DNA of 64,000 bases, taken from contig CAJXRP010000008.1 in NCBI GenBank assembly GCA_913060495.1, positions 85,751-149,750 of the forward strand, written 5' to 3'. The notes beneath the pieces are model-generated. The model saw nothing but the letters and a program-made list of their open reading frames with translations, searched no databases and had not been told where the DNA came from. Source of the DNA: an uncultured Gammaproteobacteria bacterium. GTDB lineage: Bacteria > Pseudomonadota > Gammaproteobacteria > Pseudomonadales > Pseudohongiellaceae. This document shows positions 7,934-16,644 of the stretch, one piece after another (position 1 is the first letter of the stretch; each line of letters begins with the position of its first letter). The translations under genes and the position numbers were made by a program.

Positions 7934-9778
7934 ATGACATTATTTAGGATTAATTTGCAGGGAATCCTGCTTCGTAGCGTTGCAGTTATTTCATTCGCTG
8001 CCCTGCCTCTGGCGTCATCTATAGCGCAATCTCCAAATGCTTTTGGCATCCCAACAGAAAAAGTTAATAATCCTGCTGCAAATGTTGTGGCTGCGCCAGG
8101 TTCGCGCGGGCAGGGTTGGCTAGGTCAGGGTCGTTCAGAAGTAATTGCCCGTCATGGCATGGTCGCAACTAGCGACCCGATCGCCGCACAGGCAGGTTTG
8201 GAAATTCTACGAAATGGAGGCAACGCAATCGATGCTGCTGTTGCCGCTGCGGCAGTTCTAGATGTCACTTCACAAAACGATACCGGCATTGCGGGAGACT
8301 TATTTGCCTTAGTCTGGAGTGCGCAAGATAAAAAGCTGTATGCGCTTAACTCTGCAGGTTGGGCTCCGGCAGGATGGACGCCCGAGTATTTTAAAGAGAA
8401 CCTCGGCGTTGAACGTATACCTGGTAATGGCGTCAATGCGGCAACCGTGCCCGGCGCGATCAGCGGTTACGATGCCCTATTGAATCGCTTCGGGACACTG
8501 GGATTTAAAGAGACATTTGCCAGGGCGGTGCAGGTAGCTGATGAGGGTTGGGGCCAAGCGGAACGCAGGCACCAGGATCTCAATTCTGTGCGAGAGAAAT
8601 TACGCGGCGACGCTGATTCCGCAGCGACTTTCCTCAATGACGGTGACGTGCCGCCCTTGTATAGCATCATCCGTAATCCTCAGTTGGCGGATGCGCTGCG
8701 CCTGATTCAGGAGCAAGGTAGAGATGCTTTCTATAAGGGGCCTATCGCCGATGCAATCGTAGCGAAGATGCAGGCCGATGGCGGCGTGATGACTCATGCG
8801 GATCTAGCCGAATTCGAATCGGAATGGGTAGAGCCAATTAGCACAAACTATCATGGCTACGATGTGTTTCAGTTGCCGCCTCCTGGGCAGGGCTTTGCAG
8901 CGTTAGAGATGCTGAATATTCTAGAGGTATGTGCGCCGGTTCATGACGTTAATCTTTCTGCTCTGGGACCATCGAATCCTGATTATTGGCACTTTTTAGT
9001 CGAAGCGAAGAAGCTCGCCTACTCGGATCTGCAGGCCTATAACGGCGACCCTTTGTTCTCCGATATTCCTGTCGACAGATTGTTATCGAAGAGCTATGCG
9101 GCAACTCTCTGCGACCGGATCGATATGGATGTGGCGACCGACCCGTCTATCAAGGGCGGCTTGAATGGCGGCACGATCTATCTCACCACGGCTGATCGCT
9201 GGGGTAACATGGTTTCATTCATACACAGTATTTTTTCTGTCTACGGGAGTGGGGCGACGATACCTCCCTACGGAATGATGTTGCATAACCGCGGTGTAGC
9301 CTTCTCGCTGGAAGAGGGGCATCCGAATGAGGTTGCGCCACGCAAACGGCCTTTTCATTCCATCATAGCCGGATTTGTTATGCAGAATGACGAGCCATTG
9401 ATGACATTCGGCAATATGGGAGGCTCCGTGCAGCCCGAGACACATGTTCAGCATATGGTGAATGTTATAGATAACGGCATGAATATTCAGATGACCACCG
9501 ATGCGGCGCGTTTTACCCACAGTCAAAACAGCAATGCACTATCTCTAGAAGACAATCTCTATAGTCTGGTAGGACGAGCACTGCAGGCCAAGGGTCACGA
9601 TGTCCGTTCTGTAAATGGAGGTAGAGTAGGTGGGTATCAGGGAATTTTATTTACTAAAGACTCTTCATTGCCTGAACCGGTTTTCGGTCAGCAAAGTATT
9701 GATCAGGACCACCCAGTGAATGGTGTCTACCGGGCTGGATCGGATCATCGCAAAGATGGTCAGGCAGTAGGATGGTAG
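7934..9778 (+). CDS. Gamma-glutamyltransferase family protein (periplasmic)
   Basis: A 614-residue Ntn-hydrolase precursor. After an export signal (cleavage near SIAQS) come the conserved GMVATSDPIAAQAGLEILRNGGNAIDAAVAA block and ALNSAGWAP. The predicted self-cleavage site is before Thr414 in GGTIYLTTADRWGN, where classical enzymes have DTTHxSVVD; the small subunit then begins with this Thr. The later GSGATIPPYGMMLHNRG and GNMGGSVQPETHVQ blocks also match. Such enzymes hydrolyse glutathione or transfer gamma-glutamyl groups. The substitution of the TTH context makes the substrate less certain. AAGGGGAGAAG precedes the ATG. Confidence 0.88.
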   Translation: MTLFRINLQGILLRSVAVISFAALPLASSIAQSPNAFGIPTEKVNNPAANVVAAPGSRGQGWLGQGRSEVIARHGMVATSDPIAAQAGLEILRNGGNAIDAAVAAAAVLDVTSQNDTGIAGDLFALVWSAQDKKLYALNSAGWAPAGWTPEYFKENLGVERIPGNGVNAATVPGAISGYDALLNRFGTLGFKETFARAVQVADEGWGQAERRHQDLNSVREKLRGDADSAATFLNDGDVPPLYSIIRNPQLADALRLIQEQGRDAFYKGPIADAIVAKMQADGGVMTHADLAEFESEWVEPISTNYHGYDVFQLPPPGQGFAALEMLNILEVCAPVHDVNLSALGPSNPDYWHFLVEAKKLAYSDLQAYNGDPLFSDIPVDRLLSKSYAATLCDRIDMDVATDPSIKGGLNGGTIYLTTADRWGNMVSFIHSIFSVYGSGATIPPYGMMLHNRGVAFSLEEGHPNEVAPRKRPFHSIIAGFVMQNDEPLMTFGNMGGSVQPETHVQHMVNVIDNGMNIQMTTDAARFTHSQNSNALSLEDNLYSLVGRALQAKGHDVRSVNGGRVGGYQGILFTKDSSLPEPVFGQQSIDQDHPVNGVYRAGSDHRKDGQAVGW

Positions 9779-9830
9779 AATAGCTTGGTAAAATAGATTG
9801 GTGCACACAGTAGAGGACTTGGTTGATTTC

Positions 9831-10406
9831 ATGACAGCAGTAGTTTGGCGATTACAGAAGACAGGTAGTAACAGTAGAAAGTCATTATTCATTGTGGCGG
9901 CTTGTCTATTTTTGGCTTCTTGCATTGGGCCCAATCTGGAAGATTGGCCAAATTCGATTCCGCAAACTGAAGTATTTAGAGTTGCCTACAATGCGGACGA
10001 ACAGAATCAGCTACGCCAATCGGAGACAGAGTACCTAGAGTGGGTGCTGAGTTTTTATCAAGGCAACCTCGCGTATCAGTCCGGATGGCAGGACATTCAA
10101 GGCTACGTCTATGAGGCGCCAGCTCCAGAGGATGAGCGGGAGCTTCTCGATCAGCTTAGTCGCTTAGGCATAGCAATTGGTAGTGAATGGTCTAAGCACA
10201 ATGATATTCGCCAGATTGATACCCGCATGCTGTCGCTTTGGGGGTCAACCATTCAGCTTGCTCCAGATTTTGAAACCCAAAAACAGACGGTAGAGGTCAT
10301 CGCGTCAGACATCGATCTCTTGCTCGATGGAAGTCTCAGAAAACAAGATATTTTGGAAGAGCGCTACGCGGACATTTTAGGGTTAGAGATGTTTGGGGAT
10401 TTTTGA
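9831..10406 (+). CDS. Hypothetical lipoprotein
   Basis: I do not recognise this protein. From ATG 9831 it opens with basic residues, a hydrophobic run and the lipobox LASC, so it is probably a lipoprotein of about 190 residues. The mature region is acidic and mostly helical in appearance, with many Gln, Asp and Glu and no motif that I can name. An AGAGGA at 9812-9817 is a distant ribosome site. Upstream TTG or GTG starts (9798, 9801) would add eleven residues before the signal and are less likely. It lies between the gamma-glutamyltransferase and amidase genes on the same strand. Confidence 0.65.
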   Translation: MTAVVWRLQKTGSNSRKSLFIVAACLFLASCIGPNLEDWPNSIPQTEVFRVAYNADEQNQLRQSETEYLEWVLSFYQGNLAYQSGWQDIQGYVYEAPAPEDERELLDQLSRLGIAIGSEWSKHNDIRQIDTRMLSLWGSTIQLAPDFETQKQTVEVIASDIDLLLDGSLRKQDILEERYADILGLEMFGDF

Positions 10407-10451
10407 CAGCGCCACGTTATTCATTGAATTATTAATCTAGGGGTACTCGAT

Positions 10452-11975
10452 ATGAAGCGCCGAGAATTTTTGAACGCATCGCTGCAAGGCTCTCTTGCGG
10501 TTTCGGCCTCGATGTTTCTGCCAGCCCGGCTGCTAGCAAGCGAACTGCCCGCTGACATCACCGAGCTTTCTGCATCAAAGCTCTCCGCTGCAATTCGCGC
10601 ACGGCAAGTTAGTTGTCTCGAAGTCATGCAGGCCTATCTACAACGCATCGACCGTTATAATCCCGTTTACAATGCGATTGTTAACCTTGCTGAACACGAT
10701 GCTCTGTTTGATCAGGCACGTCGCGCGGATATCGCTTTGGATAAAGGCGAGTACTGGGGATGGATGCACGGTATGCCGCATGCTGTTAAAGATCTCGCTA
10801 ATGTCGAGGGCATGATTACTACCAGCGGTTCGCGAGTTTTTAGGAACCGTGTTGCAACAAGCGACAGTGCACTGGCTGCAAATATTAGAGGGGAGGGTGC
10901 GATCTTTATTGGCAAGACCAATACGCCTGAATTTGGTGTTGGATCACAGACCTACAATGAAGTATTTGGGGCTACCGCTAGCGCTTGGAATCCCATGCTA
11001 ACGGCTGGTGGTAGCAGCGGTGGAGCCGCCTCTGGTCTTGGCACACATATGTTGCCGGTAGCAGATGGCAGCGACCTGATGGGCTCTCTTCGAAATCCGG
11101 GAGCCTATAACAATGTCATAGGTTTTAGGCCTTCTGTGGGTAGGCTAGGCGGCGGAGATCCGACGAATCGGAGTCTAGCGACCGCGGGTCCTATGGGCCG
11201 GAATACCGAAGATACGATTCGACTTCTTCTGAGCATCTCGGGGCCGGTAAACGGTCAGCCAAATGCGATATCAGATAGGCTGCCCGAAGCCGGTCAGTTT
11301 ACGCCACTCAATCTACAGGACATTAAGATCGGTTGGATGGGAGACTTCGAGGGTTATCTCGCAATGGAAGAAGGTGTGCTCGACGTCTGTGAATCGAGCC
11401 TCAACATATTGGAGACGGCTGGAGCGAAGGTTGAGCCCTGCATGCCAGATTTTGATATGGCAGTGCTTTGGCGCACTTGGGTCGATCTTCGTAACTTGGG
11501 CCGCAGTGGGGCTCTTTCAATGTACAACGATCCTGCACAGCGAAAGTTACTTAAGCCGGAATATATTTGGGAGATCGAGCGCTCCTTGGAGTTAACGGCA
11601 GAGCGGATTTACGATGCTCAAAGAGCCCGAAGCAGATGGAATCAAGAAGTAGTTCGTCTTCTAGGCCAGTTTGATTTTCTGGTGCTGCCTACGGCTCAGG
11701 TCTTTCCTTTCTCAAAAGAGGTTCACTGGCCTAGCGAAGTAGCTGGAAGAGAGATGGATACCTACCACCGTTGGATGGAGGTAGTAATAGGCGGTAGCCT
11801 CGCAGGAAATCCTATCGTAAATGTTCCGGCAGGTTTCGATGAACTGGGAAGGCCTATGGGGATGCAAGTCATGGGTCGCTTCGGAGAAGATAAGAAAGTA
11901 ATGGAATTTGCACTGGCCTATGAACAAGTAACCGACTTCTTACAGCAACGGCCCAACCTAGTCGCAGCTGACTAG
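10452..11975 (+). CDS. Amidase signature family hydrolase, Tat-exported
   Basis: A 507-residue enzyme with a twin-arginine signal (MKRREFLNASLQGS). The amidase signature is complete: catalytic Lys in MPHAVKDLAN, the GGSSGGAASGLG loop with the cis-Ser, and the nucleophile Ser in ADGSDLMGSLRNPG. The C-terminal NPIVNVPAGFDELGRPMGMQVMG block is also typical. It cleaves amide bonds in small molecules, possibly aryl amides or acylated amines, in the periplasm. Export by Tat is unusual for amidases but recurs among the oxidoreductases of this window. The stop codon lies within a terminator hairpin. Confidence 0.92.
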   Translation: MKRREFLNASLQGSLAVSASMFLPARLLASELPADITELSASKLSAAIRARQVSCLEVMQAYLQRIDRYNPVYNAIVNLAEHDALFDQARRADIALDKGEYWGWMHGMPHAVKDLANVEGMITTSGSRVFRNRVATSDSALAANIRGEGAIFIGKTNTPEFGVGSQTYNEVFGATASAWNPMLTAGGSSGGAASGLGTHMLPVADGSDLMGSLRNPGAYNNVIGFRPSVGRLGGGDPTNRSLATAGPMGRNTEDTIRLLLSISGPVNGQPNAISDRLPEAGQFTPLNLQDIKIGWMGDFEGYLAMEEGVLDVCESSLNILETAGAKVEPCMPDFDMAVLWRTWVDLRNLGRSGALSMYNDPAQRKLLKPEYIWEIERSLELTAERIYDAQRARSRWNQEVVRLLGQFDFLVLPTAQVFPFSKEVHWPSEVAGREMDTYHRWMEVVIGGSLAGNPIVNVPAGFDELGRPMGMQVMGRFGEDKKVMEFALAYEQVTDFLQQRPNLVAAD

Positions 11976-11979
11976 GTTG
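11954..11979 (+). terminator. Terminator hairpin overlapping the amidase stop codon
   Basis: CAACCTAGTC (11954-11963) pairs perfectly with GACTAGGTTG (11970-11979) around GCAGCT. The TAG stop at 11973-11975 lies in the 3' arm. It sits between convergent genes, with no U-tract. Confidence 0.65.
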
Positions 11980-12003
11980 CAAGCACGCTGATTCAGACGA
12001 TGT

Positions 12004-13866
12004 TTACGGTAGCCTGAATGCTCGTAAGGTATCTGTGGCGCTAATCACCACATATTGATTTCCATCCGCGCCTCGGTAGGTCATGGGGTTCGCATTTCCG
12101 CGTTTAGCTAAACTCGTTTCCCAGAGTTGCCGCCCAGTCATCGTGTCCAACGCACGCAGACGATTGTCGTCTGTAGCGGCTATGAATAATAGATTGCCTG
12201 CGGTAACCAGAGCAGAAGCGCGCCCCGGTCGACCGGTGTTCTGATTTCCTTCTGGAAGTACGCCGCTTACTCCGATCGCTTGCTGCCAAGCAATATCACC
12301 GCTTGTGGTGTCTACGGCTGAGAGAGTTCCCCAGGGTGGTTTCTGACACGGCAGTGACATGCCGTCGATGTTTACCTGAAAGTTGCCAGGTCTAGGGCCG
12401 CGACGCTGCATCGGATATTGAGCACCGTCTTCAGATTCTTCAACCCAGCCAAAACTACCTATATCGCCTGCAAAGACGAAGGCGTATTTGCTTGCAGGAT
12501 CGAATGCAACACCACCCCAGTTCGGCCCGCCAGTCAGTCCGGGGAAGAGCAGTGTGGTGTTATCTCCAGCACCATTAGGTCTATACGCCCAAGGTGTAAA
12601 AGGGCCTTGGTTAGTAACGTTGCCTGCGTTCGCGTATAGCTCAGAACAGGCTGCAGCGTGCTCCGCGGATGTGTCGGCCGCCGTTACTAGATCGGATGCA
12701 TCAAAGCTCACTCTCGCTAATGCGGGTGGGTTGGTAGGGATCGGTTGTGTGGGAGAAGCATCCTCTCCTGGGACATCGCTGGCAGGAACTGCGCGCTCCT
12801 CAATGTCGAAGATAGCTTCGCCGGTTTCGCGATTTAGTAGATACAGATAGCCAGACTTGGTGGTAACGCCTAATGCAGGAATCAATACACCCTCTCTCTC
12901 GATGTCGAACAACGCAGGAGGTGCGGGCGGATCATGATCCCATAGGTCATGATGAATGGTTTGGAAATGCCAGCGGTATTCTCCGCTGCGAATATCGACG
13001 GCCACTAGTGAATTTGAAAAGAGATTGTTGCCGGCGCGGTCGCCACCGTAACCAAAGGGAATTGGTGAGGCGAGGGGGAGATAGATTAATCCGCGCTGCT
13101 CGTCTACGGTGAAGTAGAATGGCCAGGCATTGGCGCCTAGTCTTCCGCGCCAACTGTCGCCTTCCCATGTTTCGTGTCCTAGACTTCCCGGTCCGGGTAC
13201 CGATTCGAACTCCCACACCTTCTCGCCGCTGCGTGCATCGAAGGCTCGAGCATTTCCGAGTCCACCCGCAGCACCTCTGGGGGTGTTTGCCCCTACTACT
13301 ACCGTGTTCTCAAACACCATAGCCACTGAGTTATAAGGGATTTGCATATCGATCTCGCCGGAGTCACCAAATTCAGTGGCGAGCTCTCCCGTGGCAGCAT
13401 CGAGAGCAACCAGCCGCCGGCCGGCTGTATAGAGGATGCGTGGCCTAGTGCCATTATCGCCGGGCCAGTAGGAGACCCCGCGTCTAGATGCGGCGCTTTC
13501 TGTGACGCGGTGGGTCCATAGCTCTTCGCCGCTTATCGGGTCGAGCGCAATCACGCGATCTGCAGCTGGCAGATACATGACGCCATCGACAACGATTGGC
13601 GTCACTTGGGAATTTGGTGCTCTAGGGTTGTCGTCAGCGTTAAGAGCATTGGCGAGCAGCGAATAAGACCAGGCGCTCTCTAAGCTAGCCACATTCTCTT
13701 GATTAATCTGCGTTAATGGCGAGAAGCCTGTGCCCGATAGGTTGCCGCGATACTGAGTCCACTCGCTTCCCGAGGATATGGCATCGGGGCTTTGAGCGAA
13801 GATTGCGGGAATAATTGCGGCGCTAATTAGGCTGCCTAGTACAGCTGTGATTTGCGAGGCTCGCAT
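12004..13866 (-). CDS. PQQ-dependent dehydrogenase (membrane-type quinoprotein glucose/alcohol dehydrogenase family)
   Basis: A 620-residue exported beta-propeller. After a signal peptide (cleavage near IFAQS) it begins EWTQYRGNLSGTGFSPLTQIN, the classic opening of quinoprotein dehydrogenases. Repeated propeller blade motifs follow: ALDPISGEELWTHR, ALDAATGELATEFG, VDIRSGEYRWHFQ and ALDTMTGRQLWETS. HHDLWDHDPPAPP is a metal/PQQ-site signature of the family. It lacks a cytochrome domain and the N-terminal membrane helices of Gcd. It would oxidise an alcohol or sugar and pass electrons to quinone or a cytochrome. It is transcribed toward the amidase gene. Confidence 0.88.
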   Translation of the reverse strand: MRASQITAVLGSLISAAIIPAIFAQSPDAISSGSEWTQYRGNLSGTGFSPLTQINQENVASLESAWSYSLLANALNADDNPRAPNSQVTPIVVDGVMYLPAADRVIALDPISGEELWTHRVTESAASRRGVSYWPGDNGTRPRILYTAGRRLVALDAATGELATEFGDSGEIDMQIPYNSVAMVFENTVVVGANTPRGAAGGLGNARAFDARSGEKVWEFESVPGPGSLGHETWEGDSWRGRLGANAWPFYFTVDEQRGLIYLPLASPIPFGYGGDRAGNNLFSNSLVAVDIRSGEYRWHFQTIHHDLWDHDPPAPPALFDIEREGVLIPALGVTTKSGYLYLLNRETGEAIFDIEERAVPASDVPGEDASPTQPIPTNPPALARVSFDASDLVTAADTSAEHAAACSELYANAGNVTNQGPFTPWAYRPNGAGDNTTLLFPGLTGGPNWGGVAFDPASKYAFVFAGDIGSFGWVEESEDGAQYPMQRRGPRPGNFQVNIDGMSLPCQKPPWGTLSAVDTTSGDIAWQQAIGVSGVLPEGNQNTGRPGRASALVTAGNLLFIAATDDNRLRALDTMTGRQLWETSLAKRGNANPMTYRGADGNQYVVISATDTLRAFRLP

Positions 13867-14070
13867 GTTGTCTCCTTTTTCTGGATAGCTGCCAAGAGTT
13901 AGTCTATTGAGTCTACGTGAATCTGCTCAGTGTATCCAAGTAGGGCAAGCAGTGGTTTCGTATATCTGCTTAAACGTGTAATCTTTCGCCTGCTTTTCGC
14001 GGCAAATCAATTCAATTGATCGAGCTGCCAAATTATTATAGCTATCTACAGAATAGGAACAGCCACCAAA

Positions 14071-15150
14071 ATGAGTCAACTTTTGCAACCACTTACCTTT
14101 AGCCGTGGGCCAACCATGAACAACCGTTTCATGTTAGCGCCTCTTACTAACACGCAGAGTCATGAAGATGGCGTGCTTTCGGACGAGGAGTTTAGATGGC
14201 TCACTATGCGCGCCGAAGGCGGGTTCGGCTTGACCATGACTTGTGCTGCACACGTACAGGCGGTTGGTCAGGGATTTCCGGGACAACTTGGCGTGTTCTC
14301 GGATAAACATATTGAAGGCTTGAGTCATCTTGCGGCAACGATCAAGGCGTACAATAGCGTGGCGGTTTGTCAGCTCCACCATGCGGGCATGCGCTCGCCG
14401 AGTGAGCTAATCGGCACAGAGCCCGTCAGTCCTTCTGGAGATGAGAAGACAGGCGCCCGAGCGCTTAGCTTGGTCGAGGTTGAGCAGTTAGTCGCTGACT
14501 TTATCGCGGCAGCTGTGCGTTCAGAGAAGGCTGGGTTCGATGGTGTCGAAATTCACGGTGCCCATAGCTATATCCTCTGCCAGTTTCTGAGTAGTGAGAA
14601 CAACCAACGCGACGACCGTTATGGTGGTTCTCTAGAGAACAGGAGCCGCATCTTCTTCGAAATACTCGATGGTATTCGCGAGCAATGTTCAGATGATTTT
14701 ATGGTTGGTGTGCGTTTGTCTCCCGAACGTTTCGGCTTAGTGCTCAGCGAAATTCAAACCGTGGCACAGCAGCTGATGAGTACAGGGCAAATCGATTTTC
14801 TAGATATGTCGCTCTGGGATGTCTTTAAGGAGCCGAATGAAGAAGCTATGCAGGGTAGGACTCTCATGTCCTATTTCACCGAACTGGACCGAGGCGAGGT
14901 TCGGCTAGGTGTTGCGGGTAAGATTCGCACGCCCGAAGAGGCTGAGAAGGCATTGGCAGCGGGTGCCGACTGGATCATGTTGGGGCGTGCGGCAATCTTG
15001 CACCATGACTTCCCTAATCGTTACCAGGCAGACCCTGATTTTAAGCCGGTCGAGAACCCCGTAGCACGGGCTCATTTGGTAGAAGAGGGGCTTTCGGATA
15101 AGTTCATCACCTACATGGAAAGTTGGGAAGGCTTCGTCGCTAAGGAGTAG
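14071..15150 (+). CDS. NADH:flavin oxidoreductase, Old Yellow Enzyme family
   Basis: A 359-residue TIM-barrel flavoprotein. Family motifs are visible in order: NRFMLAPLTNTQS (FMN binding), VCQLHHAGMRSP (conserved His pair), the GFDGVEIHGAHSYILCQFLS helix with NNQRDDRYGGSLENRSRI, and the late ADWIMLGRAAILHHDFP phosphate site. Enzymes of this type reduce activated C=C bonds or nitro compounds using NAD(P)H. It has no export signal, so it is cytoplasmic, and it starts the plus-strand run that continues with the aminotransferase 89 bases downstream. Confidence 0.9.
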   Translation: MSQLLQPLTFSRGPTMNNRFMLAPLTNTQSHEDGVLSDEEFRWLTMRAEGGFGLTMTCAAHVQAVGQGFPGQLGVFSDKHIEGLSHLAATIKAYNSVAVCQLHHAGMRSPSELIGTEPVSPSGDEKTGARALSLVEVEQLVADFIAAAVRSEKAGFDGVEIHGAHSYILCQFLSSENNQRDDRYGGSLENRSRIFFEILDGIREQCSDDFMVGVRLSPERFGLVLSEIQTVAQQLMSTGQIDFLDMSLWDVFKEPNEEAMQGRTLMSYFTELDRGEVRLGVAGKIRTPEEAEKALAAGADWIMLGRAAILHHDFPNRYQADPDFKPVENPVARAHLVEEGLSDKFITYMESWEGFVAKE

Positions 15151-15238
15151 CCGTCAGGGGCTGCAAGGTCTGTAGATTGGTATTCAAATTGCTGAGTAAG
15201 TGCTAGAGTCTGGGGACTAAAATGAAGGTGAATAGTCT

Positions 15239-16585
15239 ATGTCCTCGATCATTTATCCAGTTACCAATCTAGCTGCTGTCGAACAAATAAACATTGTCAG
15301 CGGTAAAGGCGTCTACGTCTACGATGACGCGGGCAATCAGTATCTAGAAGGCTTGTCAGGGCTCTGGTGTTCAGCCCTGGGCTATGGCAATGAAGAGCTC
15401 ATTGCTGCTATCAACTCTCAGCTAGAAACTCTCTCCTATAGCCATCTCTTCGGCGGTCGTACTCACCCTGTTGTTATTGAATTGGCGGACAAGCTTGCTG
15501 CGATGGTACCGATCCCCGATGCTAAGTTTTTCTTCAGTAATTCAGGCAGCGAGGCGAATGATTCCCATGTAAAAATGCTGCGCTACTACAGCAATGCCAT
15601 TGGCAAGCCCCAGAAGAAAAAAATCATCGCATTGGATCGGGGCTATCATGGCGTGACTGTCGCCGCCGCTTCGCTTACAGGCTTGCCTGTGATGCATAGT
15701 CACTTCGATCTGCCGGTAGACGCTCTCGGAATTCTGCGAGCGGATTGTCCCCACTACTTCCGCGGTAAAGTGGGGGATGAATCGGAAGATGAATTTGTTT
15801 CCCGCCTATTACGAAATCTAGAGCAGATGATTTTTGATGAGGGCGCAGACACCATCGCCGCCTTCGTAGCCGAACCATTGATGGGCGCTGGCGGTGTGAT
15901 AGTGCCCGCTGAAGGCTATCTCCCCAAGGTGCAAGCTTTGTTAAACAAGCACGATATTTTCCTTTGGGCTGATGAGGTGATCTGCGGATTCGGCAGAACG
16001 GGGAATGATTTTGGTTCCACGACCATGGGTATCAAGCCGGACCTTATGAGTTTAGCGAAACAACTATCGTCTGCCTATGTGCCGATTAGCGCGGCTGTTA
16101 TTCCTGGGGCGATGTACGAGGCTATGGCTGAACAGAGTGCCGATGTGGGCATGTTCGGGCATGGCTATACCTACACGGGACATCCTGTAGCCTGCGCCGC
16201 AGCTTTAAAGGCGCTGGAGATTTATGAGCGCGACGATCTTTACGCACGAGCGGCGACTATGGGTGCTCATTTGCAATCCCGGCTGCAGGAGTACGCAGAC
16301 CATGATCTAGTTGGCGAAGTGCGGGGTAAGGGTCTCATTGGAGCGATCGAATTGGTGGCGAATAAAGAAACTGGTCAGGCCTTTGCTGATGGTCGAGTTG
16401 GCGCGTTTGCACAGCGTGCCTGTCAGAATGAAGGCTTACTGCTGCGCGCGGTAGCGGGAAGTTCAGTTGCCTTCTGCCCGCCACTCATCATAGAAGAGAG
16501 CCAGATCGATGAGATGATTGAAAAATTCGGTAGGGCGCTTGTCGCAACACTTGAGTATGCAAAGAAAGAGAACTTAATAGAATAA
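15239..16585 (+). CDS. Class III PLP-dependent aminotransferase (omega-amino acid/pyruvate type)
   Basis: A 448-residue cytoplasmic enzyme. Visible motifs: YLEGLSGLWCSALGYGN at the N-terminus, FFSNSGSEANDSHVKMLRYY (PLP phosphate site), YHGVTVAAASLTG, WADEVICGFGRTGN (Asp contacting the pyridine nitrogen) and SLAKQLSSAYVPIS with the Schiff-base Lys, then GHGYTYTGHPVACAAAL. These closely match omega-aminotransferases that move amino groups from amines or omega-amino acids to pyruvate. It may act with the neighbouring amidohydrolase and amidase in using nitrogenous compounds, which is inference from proximity. Confidence 0.92.
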   Translation: MSSIIYPVTNLAAVEQINIVSGKGVYVYDDAGNQYLEGLSGLWCSALGYGNEELIAAINSQLETLSYSHLFGGRTHPVVIELADKLAAMVPIPDAKFFFSNSGSEANDSHVKMLRYYSNAIGKPQKKKIIALDRGYHGVTVAAASLTGLPVMHSHFDLPVDALGILRADCPHYFRGKVGDESEDEFVSRLLRNLEQMIFDEGADTIAAFVAEPLMGAGGVIVPAEGYLPKVQALLNKHDIFLWADEVICGFGRTGNDFGSTTMGIKPDLMSLAKQLSSAYVPISAAVIPGAMYEAMAEQSADVGMFGHGYTYTGHPVACAAALKALEIYERDDLYARAATMGAHLQSRLQEYADHDLVGEVRGKGLIGAIELVANKETGQAFADGRVGAFAQRACQNEGLLLRAVAGSSVAFCPPLIIEESQIDEMIEKFGRALVATLEYAKKENLIE

Positions 16586-16644
16586 GTTGGTTTTGTTTAA
16601 ACAGTATTAATCACCCAAATAAAATAATAGAACAGGTCTACAAT

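Noticed and set aside
12418..13336. Several plus-strand open frames inside the PQQ dehydrogenase gene
   Set aside because: Antisense to strongly recognisable propeller repeats, with Arg/Pro-rich composition and no motif.
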